This document shows, in pieces, positions 33,433-43,127 of a DNA stretch of 64,000 nucleotides. Within the stretch, counting starts at the first letter, position 1, and the number at the start of each line of letters is the position of its first letter. The notes below the pieces were generated by a model. It was not told where the DNA came from, searched no databases, and saw nothing but the letters and a program-made list of their open reading frames with translations. The position numbers and the translations under genes were made by a program. This DNA comes from Vesta saturnalis (lineage: Eukaryota > Arthropoda > Insecta > Coleoptera > Lampyridae): contig JARFJB010000902.1 of assembly GCA_036346205.1 (NCBI GenBank), forward strand, positions 957,501 to 1,021,500. Direction: 5' to 3'.

Positions 33433-33957
33433 TTATAGTGCAACTATTAGCCTGTGTATGTCAACATCAGGCATTTTCGCTGCTTCATGTATTATTTTAT
33501 TATAAAATGCAGGAAATTCCATAGTAGGTACTAAATCCAATCGGTAACTGACTATCTTAAGGAGTCTCCATAACTGTTCTATAGACTCCCATCCCAAATA
33601 AGTTTCTGATTCTTCACAATCAGAGATGCGTATAATTTTCGTCTTGTTAATAGTTTCATACGATATCGTTTTCGAACCCATCTTAGTACGTAGCCATGTC
33701 CGTTCAGGTGTGTAGCAATAATTTGTAATTATCCCTTGATTGTCCATAAGTATGTGCCATTTCTGCTTATCAAACACCACTCCATTACTCTTAGATCCAA
33801 GTTTCACGACTGGTTCAAAATTGAATTGGGGTGACAGACCGACACTAACATACTTCAATTTACTTTTATTTAAAAAATACTGCACATTGTTAATTAAAAT
33901 ATCACGACATCCATTTGAATTCATAACACTCAGAATCTTCGCCTTTTCTACCGCTTG
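33433..33957 (-). pseudogene. Unknown Polinton protein, homologue of D 43520-44453 (element C copy)
   Basis: An open frame of 163 codons from Met at 33924, with in-frame coding-like sequence upstream to about 33957. It aligns with the D protein in the L.PVV.(L/I)G block, in NGVVF followed by a Trp, and in the LLKIVSYRL...FYNKIIHEA region (D: FNLKDIVSYRLEFLE...FYEKFIQQV). The N-terminal third present in D is missing. The function is unknown; homology between two Polintons of opposite local orientation supports it as a real gene. Confidence 0.65.
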
Positions 33958-34174
33958 ACGTAATATGCCCTCAAGGTCGTCACAACCTCAAGGTTGCCAC
34001 ACTTACAATGTCCTTTACTTCTCACGTTTACCACTTTTTAAGGTTACACAATGCTGACATTAATCATGTCATTCTTCAAGGTCAACTATACATATGTTTT
34101 CACAAGGTCTTTCCTTTCTTTAAAAGTAGGGATAACTACACATATAGTATCGTGTTATTTCTACCAGTGTCAGT

Positions 34175-34702
34175 ATGTCTGCTAGCCCAGTACAGAAGAA
34201 TTGGGATGATAGGGAGTGCTACCTACCATTATCACTTCTTAATCTAAATGTGCGGCGAGCATGTGAACTAATTCGCAACTGGGTGCAATTTGAAAAAAAA
34301 GGGCTTCTGCCTTCTACAACATTAGAAGCATTAAAGAATACATATGAAGATGTGCAATGGAATACTGAATGGTTTGCCAACCTAGATAAAAGAATTCGCT
34401 ACTTCCACCATCATGCCTTCATGGGTAATTTGGGATATTATTCATACCCATTTTCTCTTCATACTCGTTATCATCTTGCTGGCCATATGCATTTATGCTA
34501 TGACAGCTACAAAATCATTTCAACCAAGTGTACACCGAGTTATTGGCCGTCATACACATATGGATAGATGGGTCGTAATTTACCACATGTCACACCAAGA
34601 ATACTGGTGCTCATCGTGTAGAGCGCCCCTAACAATGCTGCACGAGGTATATGAAGATGATTTATGCATACTCTGCGGAGAAGTGTATTGTTTGGACAAT
34701 TA
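34175..34702 (+). CDS. Unknown protein in the accessory locus of element C; possible 82-bp intron
   Basis: ATG at 34175 (MSASPVQKNWDDRECYLP). The first 80 residues are charged and helical. Two readings are possible. Read straight, the frame ends at 34565. Alternatively GTAATT at 34424 and a CTATGACAG acceptor at 34505 would splice into the 34413-34702 frame, whose end carries CSSC and CILC pairs like a small zinc-binding module. The unspliced second frame would instead give a hydrophobic FLFILVIILLAICIYAM membrane segment from an ATG at 34413. Neither product is a family I recognise. It lies directly upstream of the BIR gene on the same strand. RNA evidence would decide. Confidence 0.4.
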
Positions 34703-34775
34703 GTTTTTTTTATAATGTATATATTGTATATAATAAATTATTTCCTGTTAGCATCTTACTGTGTTCTACGGCGAC

Positions 34776-35075
34776 ATGTGCGACGTGACACCAACCTTTT
34801 ATTATTCTCAGTATTACAATTTTTTCGATAAACGTTTACCTACGTATCGAACATGGTCTGGAGTTCACTCACCTACATCGCTTGCAGCATCAAGGTTCAT
34901 TTCCATATCTTCAGGCGGTACGGTTGAATGCTTCATGTGTGGAGTTCGAATAAACCAATGGCGGTCATCTGACACTCCACTACAGGAGCATCTCCGATAG
35001 GCACCACACTGCACGTACGCTCAATTACTTGCACCATGTTGTAAAGAACCAGCGTCCTGTACGTATGTGTTTTAG
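34776..35075 (+). pseudogene. Single-BIR (inhibitor-of-apoptosis type) protein with in-frame stop
   Basis: ATG 34776. From residue about 16 it shows the BIR layout: RLPTYRTW near the start, LAASRFISI, then the zinc site Cys-x2-Cys-x16-His-x6-Cys including VECFMCG and W..SD.P..EH. A TAG at 34998-35000 falls between the zinc His and the last Cys, and coding continues in the same frame to a stop at 35073-35075. BIR proteins bind caspases or IAP antagonists and restrain cell death, and insect DNA viruses often carry them. Its place beside Polinton genes suggests a captured host gene. It has one BIR and no RING. The stop makes this copy a probable pseudogene. Confidence 0.75.
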
Positions 35076-36700
35076 AATAAATTAGGTGCGGACCATCCTG
35101 TATGTAAGATTTCATAAGTTTACGCGATATTGCACAACAAATAATTTATTCATCACCGCTGACGTGTATTTCTAAGAAACCGTAAGTTTCTGCACGTCAG
35201 AACGATTTTAACCAATCGCATAACGGCATCCCCCGCACGGTAGCCGCGAAACCGCCCACAGATGCACCTTTATAAACTCGCGACGCGCATAATATAGGAG
35301 AGATGAATCTCAGTAGATTCAAGTCAAGCCGTTCCAGAAACCAGTAGCCGCAGCCGCACCGTTTGCTTAGTGTAAGCACCGACCTATTGTTCACCGACGA
35401 AGAGTCCTTCGCGATCTGGCGATAACGCGCACCACGACGCACCGGGCAACCTAAAGTTCAATTCTGTACTGCTATTGATAGCCACGTAAGTTGTAAAGTT
35501 ATACAATCTAACAATTTACACTCAAACACTACAGACCGTAAATAATTCCGGGCTGAGCCTCCAGGAGTTATACCACATACACCTAGAGTAACGCAGGGTA
35601 GCCCCGACGGAACTCGCCAATACAAAGTACACTAACACCTAGAGTAGCACGAAGGGTAGATCCCATCGTCACTCGCCACCACAAAGTACACCTAGAGAAA
35701 CGCAGGGGTAGCCCCCGACGGAACTCGCCAATACAAAGTACACTAACACCTAGAGTAGCACGAAGGGTAGATCCCATCGTCACTCGCCACCACAAAGTAC
35801 ACCTAGAGGAACGCAGGAGTAGCCCCCGACGGAACTCGCCAATACAAAGTACACTAACACCTAGAGTAGCACGAAGGGTAGATCCCATCGTCACTCGCCA
35901 CCACAAAGTACACCTAGAGTCACGCAGGGGTAGCCCCCGCCGTATCTCGCAAAGACTTGAGGGTGAAGGGTTGTTACAGGGCTGTAAAGACCTACGACCT
36001 TTCTCTTAGTATATCCAGTAAAGACAGGCCATCGCCTACGTCTTCTGCGCATTACTGAAATCCCGCTCGAAACTCATACACTACCTACAGACAAACACAA
36101 TAACCATACACAGTGTCGGTGAATCGCAGAAGAGTACCTCCATAACCTGTTGTATAAATTTGTAGATAAATTTGTCGTCCACCGAACCATCGTAAATACC
36201 TGGTGCACGAACGTTTGTAAATAAATTAGAGAGTACGTAGATTTTTCTATCTTTACGTAAACCGATTAGAGTAGTTTTAATATTAAGTAGTTTTGATCCC
36301 TTGATTAATTATAAATAATTGAACTTAGTATAGAGATCGGTAATTAATTTAGTTAGATAAATAATCTAATTACCTACATTAAACCGGTTATAATTAGAGA
36401 AAGACCGGCCCGAGATCTCGCGTTTGCAGACGCGCATTTCGCGTGTATTATTTCCCGGGAGTAGGACATCCTTGCTTCAGCGCTCCAGAGTTACTAAAGT
36501 CTAAGCACGATATCGATTTTCTCAACGATTCGAGTTCATTGCGCTGGCGCTCCGATCAACCACTGTATCAAGGATAACGCTCGCGCTACTGTACATGCAG
36601 GACCGTAACCTAAACTTTGCCTCTTAGGTAAGGAATAGATTAAAAAGACTATCTTTTGTTCACAGAAGCGACTTCGCACCCAGTGACGCCAGGACCCGGA
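35076..36700. other. Unclassified GC-richer segment with tandem repeats
   Basis: Base composition shifts from AT-rich to mixed with CpG-containing stretches. I found no open frame resembling a protein and no clear LTR boundaries, although TATA-like ('cctttataaactcgcg') and AATAAA-like signals occur. It holds the tandem repeat at 35580-35955. It could be an LTR, a retroelement leader or host promoter DNA; I cannot decide. Confidence 0.4.
35580..35955 (+). repeat. 109-111-bp tandem repeat, about 3.4 copies
   Basis: Units start with 'cacctagag' at 35580, 35689, 35800 and 35911. Each is a dimer of two related halves of about 55 bp, both with 'cacctagagta' and 'actcgcca...acaaagtac'. The open frame across it on the minus strand is a repeat artefact. 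Confidence 0.93.
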
Positions 36701-37780
36701 CCAGGGAGTTCTCACATACATATTTTGTTAGTTACCGTTTATTTTATTTATTGTAAATATTTGTTTAATATACGTGTTAAAAATGCTTTACGGATTTTAT
36801 TTAAGGTTACAGTGTTAAGCCCATCCAGTACTTACTACGAACCACACCCCGTTTATAAAATAAACCCGATTGAGCAAAGCCGAGGCAAAATAAAACCGCG
36901 TTGGGTTACCAAACCAGAAGGGCGCAATATAAATTTGACGCTAAACGTAGGGAACGCATTACAATGTCCTGGCAGGTCTAATGATACAGAAGTGGAAAGG
37001 ACCTTTTGCACTTGTACTAAATCTAAATGTTTTATTCCTATTTGAATATTTGAATAATACACTGATTACATTTGTGCAAACAACAAATAAATATATTAGC
37101 ATATTATTATCTTTTTTTTTAATTTGGTTCTAAGTGTGGTATCAGAGAAGTGTAAAGAAATACATGAGCAATCCTTGAAAAAGTGAGATGTCTGAGTAGG
37201 TAGGGTGCGCAAATAGCCTTGAGAATGTGTTGAGTGTTAGTGACCTTCGTATTTTTTACACCTTACAGTGTGGTTATCTCAGAATTGTGCGACCTTGGAA
37301 AAGTTGTGGGCAAACAGGACCTACTTATTTGCGTAACCTTGGGCGGGTGGGACGTTGAAATTGTGGTAACCTTGGAAATGTGGGACATTGGAAATATGGT
37401 GTGTTCCAAAAGCCTCCAATCTTACCCACTAACATTGTTTATATTCGGGTCGGACTGCCCTTAAACATTTGAAAGCTACAGCTAACTGAAGAAAGATGCA
37501 AACTCTTGAAGTATCTAAGATTTCGTATTCACGTTCTCCTAATAAATCTAAAGTACCTTGAAAATAACGCATCCATTAAAACTGTACTTTATAATACATA
37601 TAGACCTAGAACCTAACGGAAGTGTTCCATTTGCGTTACAAGATAAGTATCACCATTACACATAATGGTGTCAATGGAAACAAAATTTGACCCTTGAACA
37701 ACAATATAATCGAAACTTCCTTAAATTATAGGAACATGCTAATTTTACAGACCTAAAAATTAAAAAAAATATATATTGAA
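36701..37780. other. Unclassified sequence
   Basis: A frame of 129 codons (36656-37045) has no recognisable domain. 37134-37460 contains degenerate 'accttg' repeats resembling worn Polinton terminal sequence and may be what is left of the right end of element C, but no terminal AGTAG/CTACT or duplication was found. Confidence 0.3.
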
Positions 37781-38230
37781 TTAGTCAGTGGCTCAACCGT
37801 AAAGGTGTCAGACCTGGAAGTGAAAGGTACAAAAGTTCGAATCTGAGAGTAGTCAAGTGCTTGGGAAAAAAATCATAACGTATGAATTCGACACAATTGC
37901 GAAAACAGTCCTTCTCAGGACTAAGCCTGATGACGGCAGCAAAATACGCTTCCTTTTGCTATAAAAGCAGAAACTGTGGAAATAGACCGATTAGCTCAAC
38001 TAAAAGTAATATTCAGTTAAATAAAAATTCTTGATCCTTTAATAACCACTGTCTTTCTGAACGTAATTGTTTTAATGTTCTTAGTCTTAAAATGTTACGT
38101 TTTGAAATTAATAACAACTCTTTTAGAAACGTTTGAAACCGTTAAACGTCAAAATTGTTTAAATAAAAAACAAGATATTCAAAATTTAATAAATTTACTG
38201 TTATAAACAATTAGTGTCATTCTAATTCCT
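37781..38230 (+). repeat. Upstream direct repeat of Penelope-like element (pLTR-like), with tRNA-like start
   Basis: Closely related to 38560-38995. It starts with a tRNA-like stretch (A box 'gtggctcaaccgtaaaggtg', B box 'agttcgaatct') and continues with an inverted pair around 'agtccttctcaggact', CTGATGA and a TATA-like 'tgctataaaagc'. Long direct repeats around a Penelope ORF are the usual arrangement of these retroelements. In this copy the sequence after CTGATGA is eroded. Confidence 0.55.
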
Positions 38231-38239
38231 ACAAACAGA

Positions 38240-38548
38240 ATGTCAACGCAGTTTCTCACATGCATAATTGAAATTGTCTTGTATAGATCTATTGTTAAGA
38301 CTAGTTTTTTTTTTTCAAAAACAGGAAGATTAAGAATCGCCGAACACGTCTGGAACAAAGACGACAGCATCCAATTGGATAACATACAGATATTGGCAAA
38401 GGACAAGAATACAACTCGTCGGAAACCCAAAGAAGCCACATACATCGCACTAACAGAAAATCCAATAATCCAAGTTAGTGTAGAAATGAAACCCATATGG
38501 ATCTCAATAATGCGCGAAGAGCTTAAGAGTAATATACCTGCGCAATAG
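38240..38548 (+). pseudogene. Penelope-like element ORF, C-terminal fragment
   Basis: From about 38325 the frame reads RLRIAEHVWNKDDSIQ and RRKPKEATYIAL, which resembles the segment after the GIY-YIG endonuclease in Penelope-like retroelements, where an AEH...H pattern and an (I/K)REA.EI block are conserved. Reverse transcriptase and most of the endonuclease are missing. The two surrounding direct repeats support a Penelope remnant with internal deletion. The N-terminal 25 codons are probably not native. Confidence 0.6.
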
Positions 38549-38559
38549 TTCTAAAAATA

Positions 38560-38995
38560 TATATTGGATTAGTCAGTAGCTCAGCGGTAAAGGTGTCAAA
38601 ATGCTAATTTGAGAGTAGTCAAGTGTTTGGGAAAAAAATCATAACATATGAATTCGACCCAATTGCGAAAACAGTCCTTCTCAGGACTAGGCCTGATGAT
38701 GGCAGCAGAGTCCGCTTCCGAATCGTCGCGCTATAAAAGCAAAAACTGTGGAAATAGGTCGATCAATTCAACTAAAAGTAATATTCAGTGAAATAAAAAT
38801 GTTTAAGGCTTTAGTAACCATTGTCGTTCTGAACGGCATTGTTCAAATTTCATTAGTGTTAAAATTTTACGTTTTTAAATTAATAACAGCTTCGAGAGCT
38901 CTTTTAGAAACGTTTGAAACCATTAAAAGTCAGAAATAGAAAACAAGATTATCAAAATTTAATAAATTTACTATTATGAACAAGTCTTGTCATTA
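38560..38995 (+). repeat. Downstream direct repeat of Penelope-like element, with hammerhead-like motif
   Basis: Second copy of the 37781-38230 repeat. At about 38687-38740 CTGATGA is followed by a GGcAGC...GCTtCC hairpin, then GAAT and CGTCGCG. This matches the core order of hammerhead ribozymes reported in Penelope-like elements (CUGAUGA, stem II, GAAA, stem III), with GAAT replacing GAAA. A 46-codon hydrophobic frame (38799-38939, MFKALVTIVVLNG) follows a TATAAAAG at 38732; the other repeat lacks its start codon, so it is probably not a gene. Confidence 0.5.
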
Positions 38996-39160
38996 TAATT
39001 CCATTTATGCCAAATTATAATTTAGAATGCACATAAAGCGATAATAATTAACATAAATACTAACTTTAGCTCAAAATAACAATACGTATCCACCCGTTGA
39101 TTGATTTCGTTTTAATAACAAGGCACTTATACAAAAAATATTAAACAGACTAATGTTGAG

Positions 39161-39167
39161 TATATAA
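39161..39167 (+). promoter_or_regulatory. TATA box of the ionotropic receptor gene
   Basis: TATATAA, about 110 bases before the ATG at 39273, would place the transcript start near 39190. Confidence 0.4.
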
Positions 39168-39272
39168 CAGCTGCAATATTACTATTGTTGCATTGTGATA
39201 GAATACTTTCAACCAAAAATATTAACTGATCTTTCTAATAAAATAAATAAAAAACTCAGCCTAATCACAGTG

Positions 39273-41000
39273 ATGCGATTTTTAAAATTACTTGCAATAT
39301 TGTTTCCAGTTATGGTATTGCGAACACACTGTTTCTTTTACAATGGAGAACAAGACAGTTTATCGTTATGTGTGAGAAGATTAGCTCAAGACATTTTTTT
39401 GGAAGGAGACACGATTTATGCAGTTTTTGAAGAGTTGAGCAGTAGTACTTTTACAAACACTCTTATTACAGTGGATCCATTTAAAAATACTTTCCTTACA
39501 CACAATTTGTATAACGGTGGTACAAAATGGATAATTGAAGCAAAGAATGAAAAACATTTATCCTCTATTTTAAATGGATTCAGTGCCAGTAAATTTTGGT
39601 ATAAGAATTCTTCACTAAGAGGAAAATTTATCTTCGTTTTGCCCACAACCAATTTATCGAGTGTTTTTTTAAATGTTTGGAGTTACGGTATTCTTGACGC
39701 AGTTGTTGTTAATAGTAATACTGTAACTTTTCACACGTACAGTCCTCACAAAGAAAATATGTGCGGTAAAATTGCAAATGTCTATAAGTCTTACACATGT
39801 GATGCAGAAGTAAGTGTATACTTCGAAAATGATTTACGAAATTTAGACAACTGTTATGTTTACCTCCATAGTAATAAACCTGATCCAAATTTTTCTGATA
39901 CTGAAACAAGTGACATGCTTTACATACAGAACATTTGTAATATATTGCGGAGTAAATTACATGTGAAATTCAAATCCTCAAATAATGTTAGTTTATTGGC
40001 CAAAATGAACGAAAGTGAAACGGCTATATCATTTACTCAACAAAATTACACGGACTATTACCATTTTCTTGACACGAGCTTACCAGACAGTAGTGGCAGC
40101 GTTTATTGGGTAGTTCCACCAGCACGAAAATTAGAACCTATTGAAATGATGGGGTTTATTTTTCAATCAGAAACATGGATTTTCATCGGAGTTTGCTTCA
40201 TTTTAAAAATAGTAACCTGGTGGTATTGTATTCTATATGACAACAACAATGACAAATTAATAGCTTTATTTAGGGCATTTAGTGATGTGTCTGCTATTTT
40301 TTGTGGGGTGACCCTAAATACAATACCGAGTACATACATAATCAAATGGCTTTTAGTCGTTTATCTATCATACGGTGTGCTCGTTCGGGTCGCTTTTACT
40401 TCCAACTTTTTCGAAATTCTTACTTTTTTGAAGTACGATAGAGAAATTGATAACCTAGAAGATTTAGCAAACTCAAATCTTCCAATTTGTTTACATGAAC
40501 GTTATCGGCCTTACTTTATTGAGGAACAATTTAGTAATTCAACGTATTTCAAATTAAAAAATAAAATCATATACAGTAATGACAGTTTGTTTTCATTACT
40601 AAATGGTACCGTAGTTCATGGGAAGTGCGCCACACTGGTGAACGAGATGAGTATGCTATATTGGCAAGTACATTACGAATTGAAATTTAAAACCATACCC
40701 GATTCATATTTGATAAAAAAACATGTTTTTCTAACAAAGGTCATTAAAGGTCAATGGTTAATGCGTACAATAAACAGAATAATTTCAATTTGTAAGGAAT
40801 CTGGAATTCTCAATGCCGAACGAAAACATATTATGTACGAACAGTTTGGCAAAAATTTGAGGAAAATCAGTACTCTCCCTGACGTAATTTCACTTAACTT
40901 AAGCCACCTGTATGGTTGCTTTGTAATTTTTTGTTTGGGATTGCTGTGTGCTCTTATTGTGTTTTTCATAGAACTAATTGTGCACAAGGTAATGAAATAG
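39273..41000 (+). CDS. Divergent ionotropic receptor (IR), intronless, 575 aa
   Basis: Start chosen at ATG 39273: the frame is open upstream without ATG, and this Met begins a good signal peptide (MRFLKLLAILFPVMVLRTHC). The layout is that of insect ionotropic receptors, chemosensory relatives of glutamate receptors. An extracellular part runs to about residue 290. M1 is at about 301-321 (WIFIGVCFILKIV). The pore region is near 333-348, and M2/M3 about 355-385 (IIKWLLVVYLSYGVLV). The second ligand-binding lobe follows, and M4 is at about 545-570 (LYGCFVIFCLGLLCALIVFF), with a very short cytoplasmic tail. Single-exon divergent IRs are common in insects and often serve taste. The frame is complete, with no stop or frameshift. 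The ligand is unknown. Confidence 0.88.
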   Translation: MRFLKLLAILFPVMVLRTHCFFYNGEQDSLSLCVRRLAQDIFLEGDTIYAVFEELSSSTFTNTLITVDPFKNTFLTHNLYNGGTKWIIEAKNEKHLSSILNGFSASKFWYKNSSLRGKFIFVLPTTNLSSVFLNVWSYGILDAVVVNSNTVTFHTYSPHKENMCGKIANVYKSYTCDAEVSVYFENDLRNLDNCYVYLHSNKPDPNFSDTETSDMLYIQNICNILRSKLHVKFKSSNNVSLLAKMNESETAISFTQQNYTDYYHFLDTSLPDSSGSVYWVVPPARKLEPIEMMGFIFQSETWIFIGVCFILKIVTWWYCILYDNNNDKLIALFRAFSDVSAIFCGVTLNTIPSTYIIKWLLVVYLSYGVLVRVAFTSNFFEILTFLKYDREIDNLEDLANSNLPICLHERYRPYFIEEQFSNSTYFKLKNKIIYSNDSLFSLLNGTVVHGKCATLVNEMSMLYWQVHYELKFKTIPDSYLIKKHVFLTKVIKGQWLMRTINRIISICKESGILNAERKHIMYEQFGKNLRKISTLPDVISLNLSHLYGCFVIFCLGLLCALIVFFIELIVHKVMK

Positions 41001-41859
41001 AACTTTAACATACAAAAACACGTTAAATTGTTTGCTCACTTATGTTTTATGGTGTGTAGTAAAATACTAGGGACTTATTTTTAGGCACACATACTTCATA
41101 GGAAAGTTAAAACATGATTATCGGTACAGTTTGTTAAAATTGAAAACTTTCTAGAACATCCAGTTTTTACTTTTTGTGTAGGTAATAGTTTTGTGCACAT
41201 ATTAGGTCAGATGGTAAATATGCTTATTTAGAATGTTTCACATAATTAGCTAATCTGCATGCTTAACAACAAATGCGATTTTTCTTCCTAGCACCAAATT
41301 TGTATTAGTTTACCCTATGCAAACTGAATTGCAAAATAAACAGTTGTAAGCGATGTTTTTATTTTATATCTTACCGCAATAAATTTTTAACCTAGCAGTT
41401 TTATTAATAATGACATGTTATATTATGTATAAGCAGAAACGTGCCACTTGAGTACCATTTCTAATTTTTACTTTCTGTTTGCCGTCTTCATTTTTCAACC
41501 ATGTTTTTGGTTATCTTCCTGTTGGAGCCAGTTTTCTACCCCGGCGAGTTGTATATCTCACAAAAACCCACTCTTTGGTTCAGCTTCTTGCCGTGAGCTT
41601 TTCATCTCCGATTTTATTTACGGAGGTAAATTCGCGGTTTAACTAGCGGGTTCAAGGGTCAATTAAATTAATTCGAGGTTTGATTGGCGTATAAATTTAA
41701 TTAATTAGCGTTTCGAGCTTTCTGTCTTGCTTTTTAATGCCTTACCGTTTTAATTTGTGTAGGTAAAGGTAAATTCGCAGTTAGAGATTTTGAAAGTCAA
41801 CTAGGTCAATTTGTTGATAATTCACGGAATTAACGACGAATTAGCGTTTAACGTTTCAA
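41001..41859. other. Intergenic sequence between the IR gene and retrotransposon
   Basis: No gene seen. An AATAAA at about 41335 or 41380 could serve the IR transcript. Two related blocks with 'ggtaaattcgc.gtt' (about 41628 and 41770) form a diverged local duplication. Confidence 0.5.
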
Positions 41860-42413
41860 TAACATAACATAACCATCTCGCCATTCCCTTGCGGGGTAGA
41901 CAAAACAATCCCCGCGTCTCATTTATTTTTCATTCACAATCTTTTTCCATGCTTAACCATACCTGCATACCTCCCTAGCGTTCGCAAGATTCATACAATT
42001 TCTCTGGCATGTCCTTTTATTTTTAAAACTCCTTATTTTTCTTTCTTTTATCATAAATTCTACTACATTCGGCCAAGTTCTACGCGACGTTACCTCTAAT
42101 CTCATCCAGACATATTTGCTTCGTTAACCTTGCGTTGTTCATTCTCTCAATGTGTAATGTACTACTTAAATATCTATCCATCATCGTCTTTTCCTCGCCA
42201 CACTCCTTCATTACACACTCATTTTTTATCTTATCCCTTCTCGTTTTACCACATGCGCTTCTCAGGAATCTTATACCCACGGCATTTATTTTCTTTCGTG
42301 CTTTCTAGACATATCCATGTCTCACTTCCATACAGTACAGACGGGACAAGCACGTCATTATAGATTACTGGTTTCGCAGTTAGGCTCATACTTTAGTTTC
42401 TTAATTTCGTACA
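41860..42413 (-). pseudogene. Non-LTR retrotransposon, 3' end of ORF2 and tail
   Basis: Minus-strand remnants of the reverse-transcriptase C-terminal region. The VPSVLYGSETW motif near 42310-42345 is followed by FLRSACGKTRRDKIKNE (about 42225-42275), both typical of the region after the RT core in insect non-LTR elements. The 'ctaccccgcaagggaatgg' of the 3' tail lies near 41890. The frame is broken. The same ORF continues upstream at 60389-61330 on the far side of element D. Confidence 0.75.
42408..42413. repeat. Target-site duplication of element D, left copy (CGTACA)
   Basis: CGTACA directly before the terminal AGTAATATAAGG, identical to 60389-60394. Confidence 0.92.
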
Positions 42414-42820
42414 AGTAATATAAGGCCGATCCTAGATCAGTTCAAGGTCACCCCATGTAAATCTTATGGGGATTTATTTCAAGGTCAAGTGAGTTTTCTC
42501 GTGATGCCAGAACGCGCTCCACGTCTCAAGCATGTTTTTGGTGGGGGATTTAAATTTTTGGAGTCACTCGCCCTCTGGTGGTGAAATCGGAAGCTTTTGG
42601 AGCTCTTTCAAGGTCGAACTTTAAGCGGGAGATTTAAAATGTTGTAGTTGGTCAAGGTCAAAGCTAAAAAATTGCAAGGTAATCATAAATCAAAAATAGT
42701 TTTGAAGGTCAAAGGTTATTGACTTACGGTGGTGTCATATTTCTTAGAAATATAAGGTCAAGGTGAAAAGCTAAAAATAGAAGTTGCAAGGTAATCATAA
42801 ATCTAAAAATAGTTTTCAAG
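42414..42820 (+). repeat. Left terminal inverted repeat of D
   Basis: About 400 bp matching 59985-60388 inverted. It contains TTCAAGGTCA near the tip (42441) and more copies inside (42481, 42609, 42652, 42706). CAAGGTCA-rich sequence continues beyond the matched repeat to about 43040, with units shared with element B ('gaaaagctaaaaatagaaattgc'). Confidence 0.9.
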
Positions 42821-43127
42821 GTCAAAGGTTATTGACCTACGGTGGTGTCATATTTCTTAGAAATATAAAAAGGTCAAGGTGAAAAGCTAAAAATAGAAAT
42901 TGCAAGGTAATCATAAATCTAAGAATATAATTTTCAAGGTCAAAATTTTTAGCGTGAAATATAAATTTTTTGGAGCTGATCATCATCATCATATTATATT
43001 TATAGTCAAGGTCAACAGTAGGTATTTAACAAGTTTAAGCATGTTGTAATATGTAGGACGCATATTTCTTATATAAATTGCAGCGAGCTGTATGTTGAGA
43101 TCAGTCTGCAACACATAATTGTTAAAT

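Larger units (their letters stand above)
13905..35075. mobile_element. Element C: old Polinton/Maverick, decayed and twice invaded
   Basis: Polinton genes lie on both sides of element B: the conserved Polinton protein (13935-14848), an integrase (15371-15669 and 32208-32652), two minus-strand genes (33000-33286 and 33433-33957) and an accessory plus-strand locus (34175-35075). The left part was cut by the Tc1-like element and lies beyond the window. I found no terminal repeat on the right, so the right limit is only the last gene. Gene order differs from D, because minus-strand genes follow the integrase directly and no polymerase is present. C must be older than both A's host Tc1 and B. Confidence 0.7.

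Noticed and set aside
35583..35906. Minus-strand open frame encoding a repetitive 107-residue protein
   Set aside because: It is produced by the 110-bp tandem repeat lacking stops; no start context or family resemblance.
36656..37045. Host or retroviral gene
   Set aside because: The frame has no clear homology, no signal peptide or catalytic motif, and lies in repeat-rich DNA; left unclassified.
38799..38939. Small hydrophobic 46-residue gene downstream of a TATA box
   Set aside because: It lies within a Penelope-type direct repeat and the other copy lacks the start codon, so it is more likely incidental.
39195..39272. Longer start for the ionotropic receptor
   Set aside because: The upstream frame starts with GTG and has no ATG; the ATG at 39273 begins a proper signal peptide.
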